Below are positions 1 through 7,673 of a DNA stretch of 64,000 nucleotides, piece after piece (positions within the stretch are counted from its first letter, which is position 1; each line of letters begins with the position of its first letter). Origin of the DNA: Clostridiales bacterium (lineage in GTDB: Bacteria > Bacillota_A > Clostridia > Oscillospirales > Oscillospiraceae); the NCBI GenBank assembly GCA_014799485.1, contig JAAVHY010000032.1, positions 9,042 to 73,041 on the forward strand, written 5' to 3'. The notes under the pieces are model-generated. The model made no database searches and was not told where the DNA came from. It saw only the letters and a list, made by a program, of their open reading frames with translations. Made by a program: the position numbers and the translations under genes.

Positions 1-50
1 CCGTCGAAGGAGCGTTCCGAGTGGACGTGCAGGTCAAGCTTCAGCTCCAT
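1..50 (-). CDS. PHP-domain protein, N-terminal fragment cut by window edge
   Basis: Only the first 16 codons are inside the window. They read MELKLDLHVHSERSFD, and the LDLHVHS stretch is the first HxH metal-binding motif of PHP (polymerase and histidinol phosphatase) domains. The ATG lies 2 nt after the stop of the upstream ATP-grasp gene, so the two are co-transcribed and probably translationally coupled. A PHP phosphoesterase next to an ATP-grasp enzyme suggests a shared metabolite pathway, but the substrate cannot be told from 16 residues. Confidence 0.75.
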   Translation of the reverse strand, partial: MELKLDLHVHSERSFD

Positions 51-52
51 AG

Positions 53-1159
53 TCACCGCCTCAGCAGCATCCCGCGCACATAGCGGCGCAGGGGTTTGGG
101 GTCGTCCTTGGCGGACAGGGCATCCCTGGCCCGGAACCAGTCCGCCATCCCCTGGAAAAAGGGCCCCGGCCTGCCGTGGCGCAGATAGTCCAGCATGGCC
201 GCCCCGTCGTTGAGGGTGAAGCGCATCCGCACGCCAATCTGATAGTCCTGGGGCCGGTAGTCCAGCCGCTCCCCCGCCGCCGCCCGGGCGTAGCGGGCCA
301 CAAAGGGACTGTCCGCCCGCTCGGTCATGGGGAAGCTGCCCCACACCCGGGGGTTCACCTCCAGCACGTACTTTCCCTTGAACTCCACCATGGCCATGCC
401 CACGAACCCAAAGGAGGACAGCAGGCGGTAGGCGCTGTCGATCATCCCCTCGTCGTAGAAGCTCTCGCAGCAGGTGGACGGCCCGCCGGCGGCGGGGTAT
501 TCCCGCACGCGCCGGTGGCAGAGGGCGGAGATGAGCCGTCCCTCCCGGTCCAGCAGCAGGCTGGCCCCGGCCCCCACGCCCTCCACCTTCTCCTGGACGA
601 TGGGGTCTGGGTCGTACTTTTCCATGGCCGCCCGCTTGGCGGCGTATTCCTCCGGGCTGTTGGCCACGGCGTAGCGGTCCTTGGCCTTCAGGCCGAACTT
701 CTCCCCGCAGTGGGGCTTGACGATGACGGGATAACGGTCCGGCTCCCCGCCGTACTGCCTGGGGACGGAGATGCCCAGCTCCTCACAGCGGCGGTGGACA
801 GTCTCCTTATCGTTGAGGGCGTCCAGCGCCTCCGGGGGGGCGATGAGGAAGTCACAGACCTGGGCGAACCGCTCCCGCTGCTTTGCCACGGCGTTGAGGG
901 TGACCGCCCCGGCGCAGAAGAGGACAGGGTGGTCGTATCCCGCCAACAGTTCGTACAGCTTGTCCGGGTAGTCCGGGCCGGCCGCCGCCCCGTCCAGCCA
1001 GCGGCCCTCGCTCACATAGCGGGAGGCAAACACCGGCGGCTCCAGGGCCGAGTCGCCCCTGGTCTGGGTGACGGCCACCCGATACCCCGCCCGGCCCAGC
1101 GCCCGGGCGGCGGCGATGGAGGTGCGGTATTTCCCATCTGTGATGACGGCGGTAGCCAT
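53..1159 (-). CDS. ATP-grasp domain protein (carboxylate-amine ligase type)
   Basis: The 368-aa product has a pre-ATP-grasp nucleotide-binding-like start (AVITDGKYRTSIAAARALGR), a central ATP-grasp segment with the ATP-contacting lysine in VIVKPHCGEKFGLK, and the metal-binding acidic motif LEVNPRVWGS near residue 270. These are hallmarks of the carbamoyl-phosphate-synthase-like ATP-grasp superfamily, which joins a carboxylate to an amine or thiol through an acyl phosphate. A GAGGAGGG ribosome-binding site sits 7 nt before the ATG and a sigma-A promoter lies upstream. It is followed after 2 nt by a PHP-domain gene. The substrate is not recognisable; peptide, amino-acid or glycan modification are all possible. 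Confidence 0.8.
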   Translation of the reverse strand: MATAVITDGKYRTSIAAARALGRAGYRVAVTQTRGDSALEPPVFASRYVSEGRWLDGAAAGPDYPDKLYELLAGYDHPVLFCAGAVTLNAVAKQRERFAQVCDFLIAPPEALDALNDKETVHRRCEELGISVPRQYGGEPDRYPVIVKPHCGEKFGLKAKDRYAVANSPEEYAAKRAAMEKYDPDPIVQEKVEGVGAGASLLLDREGRLISALCHRRVREYPAAGGPSTCCESFYDEGMIDSAYRLLSSFGFVGMAMVEFKGKYVLEVNPRVWGSFPMTERADSPFVARYARAAAGERLDYRPQDYQIGVRMRFTLNDGAAMLDYLRHGRPGPFFQGMADWFRARDALSAKDDPKPLRRYVRGMLLRR

Positions 1160-1192
1160 GGCCGGCCCTCCTCTTTGAATTCATTGGCAAAT

Positions 1193-1221
1193 ATTATATC
1201 AAAACGGGGCGCGGATTGCAA
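1193..1221 (-). promoter_or_regulatory. sigma-A promoter of the ATP-grasp/PHP operon
   Basis: On the minus strand TTGCAA (1221-1216) is separated by 17 nt from a perfect TATAAT (1198-1193). The -10 box is about 34 bases ahead of the ATP-grasp ATG. It lies back to back with the plus-strand promoter at 1269-1297. Confidence 0.7.
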
Positions 1222-1268
1222 GGGCGGAGGGAAGGGCGTTCCTTCCCTGAAAATTTCATCCCCCCATA

Positions 1269-1297
1269 TTGAATTTGCCGAACGCTTATGATAATAT
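1269..1297 (+). promoter_or_regulatory. sigma-A promoter of the epoxide-hydrolase-like gene
   Basis: TTGAAT (1269-1274), 17-nt spacer, TAATAT (1292-1297). The predicted transcript starts near 1304, which rules out a start codon at 1288 and supports the ATG at 1330. Confidence 0.65.
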
Positions 1298-1329
1298 TCT
1301 GTAAATTCAAAGAAGCACAGGTGGCAGTC

Positions 1330-2421
1330 ATGTTAAAAGAGTTTCATATTCATTTTGATGAAAGGCAATTGGATGACCTCCGCGCCCGGATCGGTTCCGC
1401 AAGGCAGCCGCGCCCATTCAAAACCGAACAATGGGATTTAGGAACAGACGGCGATTATCTGGCGGCGCTCCTCAACTATTGGCGCAATGATTACGACTGG
1501 TATCGCAAGGAACGGGAGCTCAATCAATATCCGCAGTTCACCTGTGAGCTGGACGGTATAACGATCCACTTTTTTCACATCCGCAGTTCCCGCGAAGGGG
1601 CGAAGCCGCTGCTGCTGACCCATGGATGGCCCGACAGCTTTCTGCGTTACGCGAAGGTATTCCCGCTGCTTTCCGGTTACGACCTTGTCGTTCCGTCGTT
1701 GCCCGGCTTTGCATTCTCAACGCTGCCGCCGAAAGGGTTCATGAACAACGCGGAGGTGGCGGAACTATGGCACCGGCTGATGACAGAGGTGCTGGGTTAC
1801 AAAGAATACGCGGCATCGGGCGGCGATATGGGCCGCGGCGTGACCTGCTACCTTGCCGCCCGCTATCCCCAAGAGGTCAAGGGGATCCATTTGACCGATG
1901 TGGGAATGGCCGGCGGTCTGGTCGCCGCGCCGGACGAAGACCTGACAGCGGACGAGCTTGCCTACAAGCGCAGGGCGATCGAATGGCAGCGCATGGAGGG
2001 CGCCTATATCAACATTCAAGGCACGAAGCCGCGGTCATTGGCATACGCCCTGAGTGATTCCCCCGCGGGAATGGCCGCTTGGATCGTGGAAAAATATCAC
2101 GCCTGGAGCGATTGGCCCCTGCTGACCATGGATGACCTCTGTGACTGCCTGACGCTTTATTGGGTGACAAATACGGCCTGCACATCCATCCGGGCCTATC
2201 ACGGCAACAGTTTTACGCTGCCGCCATTGGGCAAAATCATCACGCCGACCGCTGTGGCCGCTTTTCCTCACGACGTCCTCCCCGTGCCGAAAAAGTGGAT
2301 CGAGCAAAACTATCCTGTCATCATGTACACCGAGATGCCCCGCGGCGGGCACTTTACCGCTTTGGAACAGCCGAAAGAATTTTCGGAGAACATTGTGCGG
2401 TTCATGAATGAAATATTCTGA
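1330..2421 (+). CDS. Epoxide hydrolase-like alpha/beta hydrolase
   Basis: The 363-aa protein begins MLKEFHIHFDERQLDDL, typical of the N-terminal lid domain of microsomal-type epoxide hydrolases, then enters an alpha/beta-hydrolase fold. Visible motifs are the oxyanion-hole HGWPDS, the nucleophile elbow ASGGDMGRG with the catalytic Asp, and the C-terminal GGHFTALEQP carrying the catalytic His. In this family Asp attacks the epoxide and His activates water to release the diol. The start was chosen because AGGTGG sits 5 nt upstream and the promoter excludes earlier starts. The gene is a single transcription unit ending at a hairpin. GC content is lower than in neighbouring genes, which may indicate acquisition. 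Physiological substrate unknown. Confidence 0.82.
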   Translation: MLKEFHIHFDERQLDDLRARIGSARQPRPFKTEQWDLGTDGDYLAALLNYWRNDYDWYRKERELNQYPQFTCELDGITIHFFHIRSSREGAKPLLLTHGWPDSFLRYAKVFPLLSGYDLVVPSLPGFAFSTLPPKGFMNNAEVAELWHRLMTEVLGYKEYAASGGDMGRGVTCYLAARYPQEVKGIHLTDVGMAGGLVAAPDEDLTADELAYKRRAIEWQRMEGAYINIQGTKPRSLAYALSDSPAGMAAWIVEKYHAWSDWPLLTMDDLCDCLTLYWVTNTACTSIRAYHGNSFTLPPLGKIITPTAVAAFPHDVLPVPKKWIEQNYPVIMYTEMPRGGHFTALEQPKEFSENIVRFMNEIF

Positions 2422-2465
2422 CGTTCATCGTTCTGTCCACCGGGCGGCTCTCATCCCAATTTACC

Positions 2466-2494
2466 GGGCAGTTATCCGCTGCGGATAGCTGCCC
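2466..2494 (+). terminator. Hairpin after the epoxide hydrolase gene
   Basis: A 13-bp stem (one G-T wobble) with a 3-nt loop lies 45 nt after the stop codon. The T-tract is weak (GTCCTGGTGCTTT), so it may act as a Rho-independent terminator of modest strength or as a 3' stabiliser. Confidence 0.5.
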
Positions 2495-2546
2495 GTCCTG
2501 GTGCTTTGCGGTCTGCCGCCCCCTGTCAGTTTTTTTGAAAAAGCGG

Positions 2547-2575
2547 TTGATATATTCTGCTCAGCGTGATAAAAT
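2547..2575 (+). promoter_or_regulatory. Promoter of the SRP RNA gene
   Basis: TTGATA (2547-2552), 17-nt spacer, TAAAAT (2570-2575), about 35 nt before the mature 5' end of the SRP RNA. A strong constitutive promoter is expected for this RNA. Confidence 0.65.
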
Positions 2576-2610
2576 AACTGCGGCTTGTCAGCGCCTCGGC
2601 GCGGAACAAG

Positions 2611-2877
2611 GCCGCGCTAGTTGGGGAGTTAGCGGTGCCCTGTACCTGCAACCCGCTACAGCAGGGATGAATCCCGGCCCCCGGAGGCAGACTGTGCCGT
2701 CTGCCCCATATAAGCAGCGATGATGGATCGGTCCCGCGCAACGCTCACCCGTGAACCGTGTCAGGCGGGGAACCGAGCAGCACTAAGCGGACCTGGGCGT
2801 GTGCCGCGGGTTCGCCGATCCTGAGCCGGCTGTATGGGTAACGGGCATATCCTGTGCTTCAAAGGCCGGTGCGCGGT
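2611..2877 (+). ncRNA. ffs: Signal recognition particle RNA, long Firmicutes type with Alu domain
   Basis: The RNA scaffolds Ffh at the signal recognition particle and carries an Alu domain absent from the short E. coli 4.5S form. The Alu part is recognised by GCCGCGCTAGTTGGGGAG and AGCGGTGCCCTGT at the 5' end. The conserved S-domain helix 8 is visible as GTCAGGCGGGGAACCGAGCAG, which holds the GGAA-type loop and asymmetric loop that bind Ffh. The 5' GCCGCGC pairs with GCGCGGT at 2871-2877, fixing both ends at about 267 nt. Position directly before dnaX-ybaB is the usual Firmicutes synteny. Confidence 0.93.
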
Positions 2878-3003
2878 CTTGTCCTGCGTCGAAGCGTGAG
2901 CGTAGGCCGTAAGCCGGCCCAACGCGAGCGTGACAAGGCAGCGCAGCAATAAGCGCAGCGTACAAAGGCGCTGCGCATTTCTTTTATTTCCAGAGGTGAT
3001 TCC
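2878..3003 (+). other. Intergenic spacer with GARCG/TGAGCG-type short repeats
   Basis: The 126 nt between SRP RNA and dnaX are rich in short words such as GAAGCGTGAGCGTAG (2891-2905) and GCGAGCGTGAC. Related words recur in the dnaX-ybaB and ybaB-Nudix spacers but I see none elsewhere in the window. The ribosome-binding site of dnaX (AGAGGTGAT) lies at its end. Confidence 0.5.
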
Positions 3004-4776
3004 ATGTACCAGGCCCTATACCGCAAGTGGCGTTCCCGTACCTTCGACCAGGTGGTGGGCCAGGGCCACGTCACCCAGACCTTGAAGCGGCAGGTGGAGT
3101 CCGGGCGGCTGTCCCACGCCTACCTGTTCACCGGCACCCGGGGGACGGGCAAGACCTCCTGCGCCAAGCTGCTGGCCCGGGCGGTGAACTGCGAGAACCC
3201 CCAGGACGGCAGCCCCTGCAACGCCTGCCCCGCCTGCCTGGGCATTGAAAACGGCTCCATCCTGGACGTGCTGGAGCTGGACGCCGCCTCCAACAACCGG
3301 GTGGATGACGTGCGCGCCATCCTGGACGAAGCGGTGTACACACCCGCCGCAGTGAAAAAGCGTGTGTACATCATCGACGAGGTCCATATGCTGTCCACCC
3401 AGGCGTTCAACGCCCTCCTCCAGATTTTGGAGGAGCCGCCGGCCCACCTGATGTTCATCCTGGCCACCACCGAGGTGAACAAGGTGCCCGCCACCATCAA
3501 GAGCCGGTGCCAGCAGTTCGCCTTCAAGCGCATCCGCGCCGAGGACATCGCCGCCCATCTGCTCCACGTGTCCAAGGAGGAGGGCATCGCCCTCACTGAC
3601 AGCGCCGCCGCCCTCATCGCCCGACTGGCCGACGGCGGCATGCGGGACGCCTTGTCGCTGCTGGACCAGTGTGACCGCGGGGGCGGCCCGGTGGATGAGG
3701 AGCGGGTGCTGTCCACCCTGGGCCTGGCGGGCAACCTGGAGGCCGCCACCCTGCTGCAAAACGCCGCCGACGGGGACACCGCCGCCGCCCTGGAGCGGCT
3801 GGACAGGCTGTACGCCGGGGGCAAGGAGATGACCGCCCTGGCCGGGGAGCTGTCCGCCCTGGTTCGGGACCTGCTGGTGCGCAAAACCGCCCCCAAAGCC
3901 GGGGCGTCCCTGATGACCGGCGGGTTTGACGGGGAGACGCTGAAAAAGCTGTCCGCCCGGTTCGACGTGCCCCGGCTGGTGCAGATGCTCACCCTGCTGC
4001 AAAAAACGGCGGCGGACCTGTCCCGGTCGGCAAACCGCCGCACGGATATGGAGCTGTGCCTGGTCGCGCTGTGCGACCCCAGCCTGGACGGCTCTGCCGC
4101 GGGGCTGTCCGCCCGGATCGCCAGATTGGAGCAGGGGGCTGTGACCGCCCCGGCTCCAATTGCGGAAATGTCCCCCGTCCCCCAGCGGGAGTCCCCGGCG
4201 CCAAGCGCCCCGCAGGAGGCCCCCCCGCTGCCGGATGAACCGCCCCTGCCGGACGAGCCTCCGGCCCGGGACGAGGACGCGCCCCCCTGGGACGTAGAGC
4301 GGTCACCCAAGCCCGCGCCGAGGCCCGCACCAAAGCGGGAGCGCGGGCAGGAGCCGAAGCCGCGGCCCGCTCCCCCGCCCCAGCCTTCCACCGAAGACGC
4401 GCCCATCCCCGCCGCCCAGCCCAACACGGAGGGCTGGCCGGGCTGGCCCGCCTTCCGGGCGCAGCTGAAGGGCCATCTGGCGGTGAGCGACTACAGCTTC
4501 CTCAGCAACCCCGCCATGGCGGATGGCCGCTTCGACGGCCGGCAGATCACCCTGTGGGTGGCCAACGACTTCCTCCGTGATATGCTGGACAAGCCCGCCA
4601 TCACCCGGCCCATGGCCCAGCTGTGCCAAGCCCTCACCGGGGCGGCGCACCAGGTGGCGGTGAAGGTGGGGCAGGCCCCGCCGGAGGAAGCGCCCGCGCC
4701 ATCGTCCAACCCGCCGCGGGCAGACGCGCTGGACGCGTTTTTGGCCCAGGGAGGGTCGAATATTATTGTGGAATAA
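3004..4776 (+). CDS. dnaX: DNA polymerase III subunit gamma/tau
   Basis: The 590-aa clamp-loader ATPase assembles the sliding clamp and links polymerase cores at the replication fork. It opens with the family signature MYQALYRKWRSRTFDQVVGQ, has Walker A GTRGTGKTS near residue 45, a four-cysteine zinc knuckle (C-x8-C-x2-C-x2-C around residues 64-79), and DEVHML as Walker B/DExH box. Residues about 375-465 form a proline/acidic low-complexity linker, followed by a C-terminal domain that contacts the polymerase alpha subunit. ATG follows AGAGGTGATTCC. Synteny SRP RNA-dnaX-ybaB is conserved in Firmicutes; recR, often next, is not here. Confidence 0.97.
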   Translation: MYQALYRKWRSRTFDQVVGQGHVTQTLKRQVESGRLSHAYLFTGTRGTGKTSCAKLLARAVNCENPQDGSPCNACPACLGIENGSILDVLELDAASNNRVDDVRAILDEAVYTPAAVKKRVYIIDEVHMLSTQAFNALLQILEEPPAHLMFILATTEVNKVPATIKSRCQQFAFKRIRAEDIAAHLLHVSKEEGIALTDSAAALIARLADGGMRDALSLLDQCDRGGGPVDEERVLSTLGLAGNLEAATLLQNAADGDTAAALERLDRLYAGGKEMTALAGELSALVRDLLVRKTAPKAGASLMTGGFDGETLKKLSARFDVPRLVQMLTLLQKTAADLSRSANRRTDMELCLVALCDPSLDGSAAGLSARIARLEQGAVTAPAPIAEMSPVPQRESPAPSAPQEAPPLPDEPPLPDEPPARDEDAPPWDVERSPKPAPRPAPKRERGQEPKPRPAPPPQPSTEDAPIPAAQPNTEGWPGWPAFRAQLKGHLAVSDYSFLSNPAMADGRFDGRQITLWVANDFLRDMLDKPAITRPMAQLCQALTGAAHQVAVKVGQAPPEEAPAPSSNPPRADALDAFLAQGGSNIIVE

Positions 4777-4915
4777 CCCGTAAAACCGGGGCCCCCACAA
4801 AGCCGACCTTTGACTTTGCGGGGAGAGGAGGGGCAGCGAAGCGGATGAGCTTTCCCCAAAGGAGGAAGCGAATGAGCGCAGCTTACCCCGACGATGTGAC
4901 ATAGGAGGTAAAAAC
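4777..4915 (+). other. dnaX-ybaB spacer with repeated GAAGCG/TGAGC words
   Basis: The spacer carries GAAGCGGATGAGC (4838-4850) and GAAGCGAATGAGCGCAG (4865-4881), two copies of one word, then the AGGAGG ribosome-binding site of ybaB. No terminator is evident, so dnaX and ybaB are likely co-transcribed. Confidence 0.5.
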
Positions 4916-5263
4916 ATGGCAAAGGGATTCAACAGCCGCGGTATGGGCGGCATGGGCGGCGGCAACATGAACAACATGATCCGTCAGGCCCAGAAGATGC
5001 AGCAGGATATGCTCAAGGCCCAGGAGGAGCTGGAGGCCAAGACCTATGAGGCCGGGGCCGGCGGCGGCGTGGTCACCGCCGTGGTGTCCGGCAAAAAGGA
5101 GCTGGTCAGCGTGGCCATCGACCCAGAGGCGGTGGACCCGGACGACGTGGAGATGCTCCAGGATCTGATCGTGGCCGCCGTCAACGAGGCGCTGCGCAAG
5201 GCCGGGGACGACGCCGCCAGCCAGATGTCCAAGCTGACAGGAGGCCTTAACCTGCCTTTCTAG
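4916..5263 (+). CDS. ybaB: YbaB/EbfC family nucleoid-associated protein
   Basis: The 115-aa small DNA-binding protein has a glycine/methionine-rich N-terminal tail (about 20 residues), then the family core [20 protein letters not shown], a beta segment [24 protein letters not shown] and helix [19 protein letters not shown]. Dimers of this fold bind DNA with tweezer-like helices and coat the nucleoid. AGGAGG lies 7 nt upstream of the ATG. It follows dnaX, the conserved arrangement; recR is absent downstream and a Nudix gene takes its place. Confidence 0.95.
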   Translation: MAKGFNSRGMGGMGGGNMNNMIRQAQKMQQDMLKAQEELEAKTYEAGAGGGVVTAVVSGKKELVSVAIDPEAVDPDDVEMLQDLIVAAVNEALRKAGDDAASQMSKLTGGLNLPF

Positions 5264-5401
5264 CGTTCGAGCCGTCGTGAGCCGTGCGGATGGACTGGAG
5301 CGAGGGTGAGCGATGGGGCCAGCGGCCCCAGAGACCAGCCCGAGTCGGAAGGAAGCCGCGCGTCGCGAACAGGCGAGGCGTGATGTCAATGAAGGGATAC
5401 G
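5264..5401 (+). other. ybaB-Nudix spacer with GAGCG/TGAGCG repeats and small hairpin
   Basis: The spacer contains GAGCGAGGGTGAGCGATG (5298-5315), related to the words in the two preceding spacers, and a short hairpin GGGGCC-AGC-GGCCCC. No T-tract follows, so it is not a convincing terminator. Confidence 0.4.
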
Positions 5402-5899
5402 ATGAGTATGTACAACAGCACCCTGTGCTATCTGGAAAACGACCGGGGGGAGTATCTGATGCTCCACCGGGTCAAGAAAAAGGTGGACATCAACAAGGAC
5501 AAGTGGATCGGCGTGGGCGGAAAGTTCGAGGACGGCGAAAGCCCCGACGAGTGCCTGCGCCGGGAGGTCCGGGAAGAGACCGGGCTCACCCTGACCGACT
5601 TCCAGTTCCGGGGCGTGGTCACTTTCCTGTGCAGTGACAGCAGTTCGGATCAGTTCATGTACCTGTTCACCGCCACCGGCTGGACAGGGGAGCTGGACCC
5701 GGACTGCAGCGAGGGTGACCTGGCCTGGGTGCCCAAGGAGAAGGTACTGGATCTGCCCATCTGGGAGGGGGACGCGATTTTCCTCCGGTTGCTGGCGGAG
5801 GACGCCCCGCCCTTCCTGCTCACCTTGGACTACAGAGACGAAAGCGACAAGCTGGTACGGGCCGTATTGAACGGGACGGCCCTGCCGGTATCAAATTAA
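5402..5899 (+). CDS. Nudix hydrolase, MutT/8-oxo-dGTP diphosphatase-like
   Basis: The 165-aa protein contains a perfect Nudix box, GKFEDGESPDEC followed by LRREVREETGL, matching Gx5Ex7REUxEExGU at about residues 40-62; the REVREE glutamates bind the catalytic Mg2+. The family hydrolyses nucleoside diphosphates linked to another moiety; the length and DKWIGVGGKFE context resemble 8-oxo-dGTP diphosphatases of Firmicutes, so nucleotide-pool sanitation is likely. The start MSMYNST follows AAGGGATACG; the second ATG two codons on is equally possible. It is spaced 17 nt from the downstream peptidase and may be co-transcribed with it. Confidence 0.88.
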   Translation: MSMYNSTLCYLENDRGEYLMLHRVKKKVDINKDKWIGVGGKFEDGESPDECLRREVREETGLTLTDFQFRGVVTFLCSDSSSDQFMYLFTATGWTGELDPDCSEGDLAWVPKEKVLDLPIWEGDAIFLRLLAEDAPPFLLTLDYRDESDKLVRAVLNGTALPVSN

Positions 5900-5916
5900 C
5901 TTTGGAGGGACACACC

Positions 5917-7620
5917 ATGAAATTTTCCGAGATGCCCTACCAGCGCCCCGACCTGGAGGGGATGAAGCAGACACTGTCCAGCCTGGTGGAGCGGCTGAAA
6001 AGCGCGGCCAGCTACGAGGAGGCCAAGGCCGTTTTTCTCGAGAAGGAACAGGAGCAGAAGCACCGGATGACCCAGCGCACCCTGGCCCACATCCGCCACA
6101 CCATCGACACCCGGGACCAGTTCTATGACGATGAGGTGAAGTTCTGGAATGCCGCCGGGCCCCAGCTCCAGGAGTACGGACAGGCGTGGACCGCCGCCAT
6201 GCTGGCCTCCCCCTTCCGCAAGGATTTCGAGAACGAATACGGCGATCTGATGTTTGTCAACGCGGAGATCGACCTGAAGACCTTCTCCCCCGAGATCATC
6301 CCCCAGCTCCAGCAGGAGAACGAGCTGGCCACCGAGTATGAAAAGCTGCTGGCCTCCGCCCAGATCCCCTTCGAGGGCAAGACCTACACCCTGTCCCAGC
6401 TCACCCCCTTCAAGTCGGACCCCGACGACGAGCGCCGTCTGGCCGCCTGGAAGGCGGAGGGCCGGTGGTACAAGGATCACCAGGACAAGCTGGACGGCAT
6501 CTACGACCAGCTCACCCATCTCCGGGACGAGATGGGCAAAAAGCTGGGCTATGAGGGCTACACCACCCTGGGCTACTACCGCATGGGCCGCAACTGCTAC
6601 ACCAAGGAGGACGTGGAGAAGTTCCGCGCCGCCGTGGTGAAGTACCTGGTGCCCGTGGCCGACCGGGTCTACCGGGAGCAGGCCAAGCGCCTGGGCAAGC
6701 AGTACCCCATGAGCTTCGCGGACAACGCCCTGGAGTTCCGCTCCGGCAACCCCCGCCCCCAGGGCACGGCGGACGACATCCTGGCCAACGGCAAGAAGTT
6801 CTATGAGGAGCTGTCCTCCGAGACGGCCGAGTTCTTCAACACCATGCTGGACGGTGAGCTGCTGGACGTGCTGTCCACCGAGGGCAAGGCCGGCGGCGGC
6901 TACTGCACCTCCATCCCGGACTACAGGGTGCCCTTCATCTTCGCCAACTTCAACGGCACCCAGCACGATGTGGAGGTGGTCACCCACGAGGCAGGGCACG
7001 CCTTCGCCGGCTGGCTCAATCGCGACCGGGTGCCCATGGAGTATAGCTGGCCCAGCATGGAGGCCTGCGAGGTCCACTCCATGTCCATGGAGTTCATGGC
7101 CTGGCCCTGGGAGGAGGGCTTCTTCGGCAAGGATACCCGGAAGTTCCTCTACAGCCACCTGTCCGGCGCCCTCACCTTCATCCCCTACGGCACCATGGTG
7201 GACCACTTCCAGCACGAGGTATACGCCAACCCAGACATGACCCCCGCCCAGCGCCACGCCGTCTGGAAGAAGCTGCTGGGGGTGTATATGCCCTGGATGA
7301 AGCTGGACGGGGACATCCCCTTCTACGCCGAGGGCGAGGGCTGGCAGCGCCAGCACCACATCTATGAGTCCCCCTTCTACTATATCGACTACTGCCTGGC
7401 CCAGACGGTGGCCCTCCAGTTCTGGGCCCTGCTCCAGAAGGACAGCAAGGCGGCCTGGGAGAAATATATGGCCTACACCCTTCAGGGCGGCAGCCATACC
7501 TTCACCGACCTGCTGAAAAACGCGTCGCTGGAAAGCCCCTTCGACGAGAGCTGCCTGCGGGGCGTGTGCGAGGCCGCCAGCGCCTGGCTGGACGGCTTCG
7601 ACCTCACCGGCATCGAATAA
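5917..7620 (+). CDS. pepF: M3 family oligoendopeptidase
   Basis: The 567-aa cytoplasmic zinc peptidase carries the HExxH motif as THEAGHAFAGW near residue 356, with the downstream glutamate of the third zinc ligand in MEACEVHSMSMEF, as in M3 thimet/oligoendopeptidase F enzymes. The family cleaves peptides of roughly 7-17 residues. The ATG at 5917 is preceded by TTTGGAGGG at 6-nt distance, so an earlier in-frame ATG at 5902 is unlikely. Length is close to that of the short M3 oligoendopeptidases of Clostridia. The gene ends at a strong bidirectional terminator. Confidence 0.93.
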   Translation: MKFSEMPYQRPDLEGMKQTLSSLVERLKSAASYEEAKAVFLEKEQEQKHRMTQRTLAHIRHTIDTRDQFYDDEVKFWNAAGPQLQEYGQAWTAAMLASPFRKDFENEYGDLMFVNAEIDLKTFSPEIIPQLQQENELATEYEKLLASAQIPFEGKTYTLSQLTPFKSDPDDERRLAAWKAEGRWYKDHQDKLDGIYDQLTHLRDEMGKKLGYEGYTTLGYYRMGRNCYTKEDVEKFRAAVVKYLVPVADRVYREQAKRLGKQYPMSFADNALEFRSGNPRPQGTADDILANGKKFYEELSSETAEFFNTMLDGELLDVLSTEGKAGGGYCTSIPDYRVPFIFANFNGTQHDVEVVTHEAGHAFAGWLNRDRVPMEYSWPSMEACEVHSMSMEFMAWPWEEGFFGKDTRKFLYSHLSGALTFIPYGTMVDHFQHEVYANPDMTPAQRHAVWKKLLGVYMPWMKLDGDIPFYAEGEGWQRQHHIYESPFYYIDYCLAQTVALQFWALLQKDSKAAWEKYMAYTLQGGSHTFTDLLKNASLESPFDESCLRGVCEAASAWLDGFDLTGIE

Positions 7621-7638
7621 CCATCCCACAACAGCAGC

Positions 7639-7665
7639 GAACGCCCCGCCATTGGCGGGGCGTTC
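7639..7665. terminator. Bidirectional terminator between pepF and the reductase gene
   Basis: A perfect GAACGCCCCGCC/GGCGGGGCGTTC stem with a 3-4-nt loop separates two convergent genes. T-residues flank the plus-strand exit; the stem serves both directions. Confidence 0.8.
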
Positions 7666-7673
7666 GTTCCCGT

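Noticed and set aside
3995..4015. A-run in dnaX as a programmed frameshift site giving a gamma product
   Set aside because: An A6 run alone without the A-AAA-AAG heptamer, a stimulatory hairpin or a nearby out-of-frame stop pattern is insufficient.
5896..7629. A 577-codon open frame opposite the M3 oligopeptidase gene
   Set aside because: It is the complement of a highly GC-rich gene in the frame where third-position G/C avoids stops; composition is Val/Gly/Leu/His-rich without motifs, and the plus-strand gene has HExxH and a ribosome-binding site.
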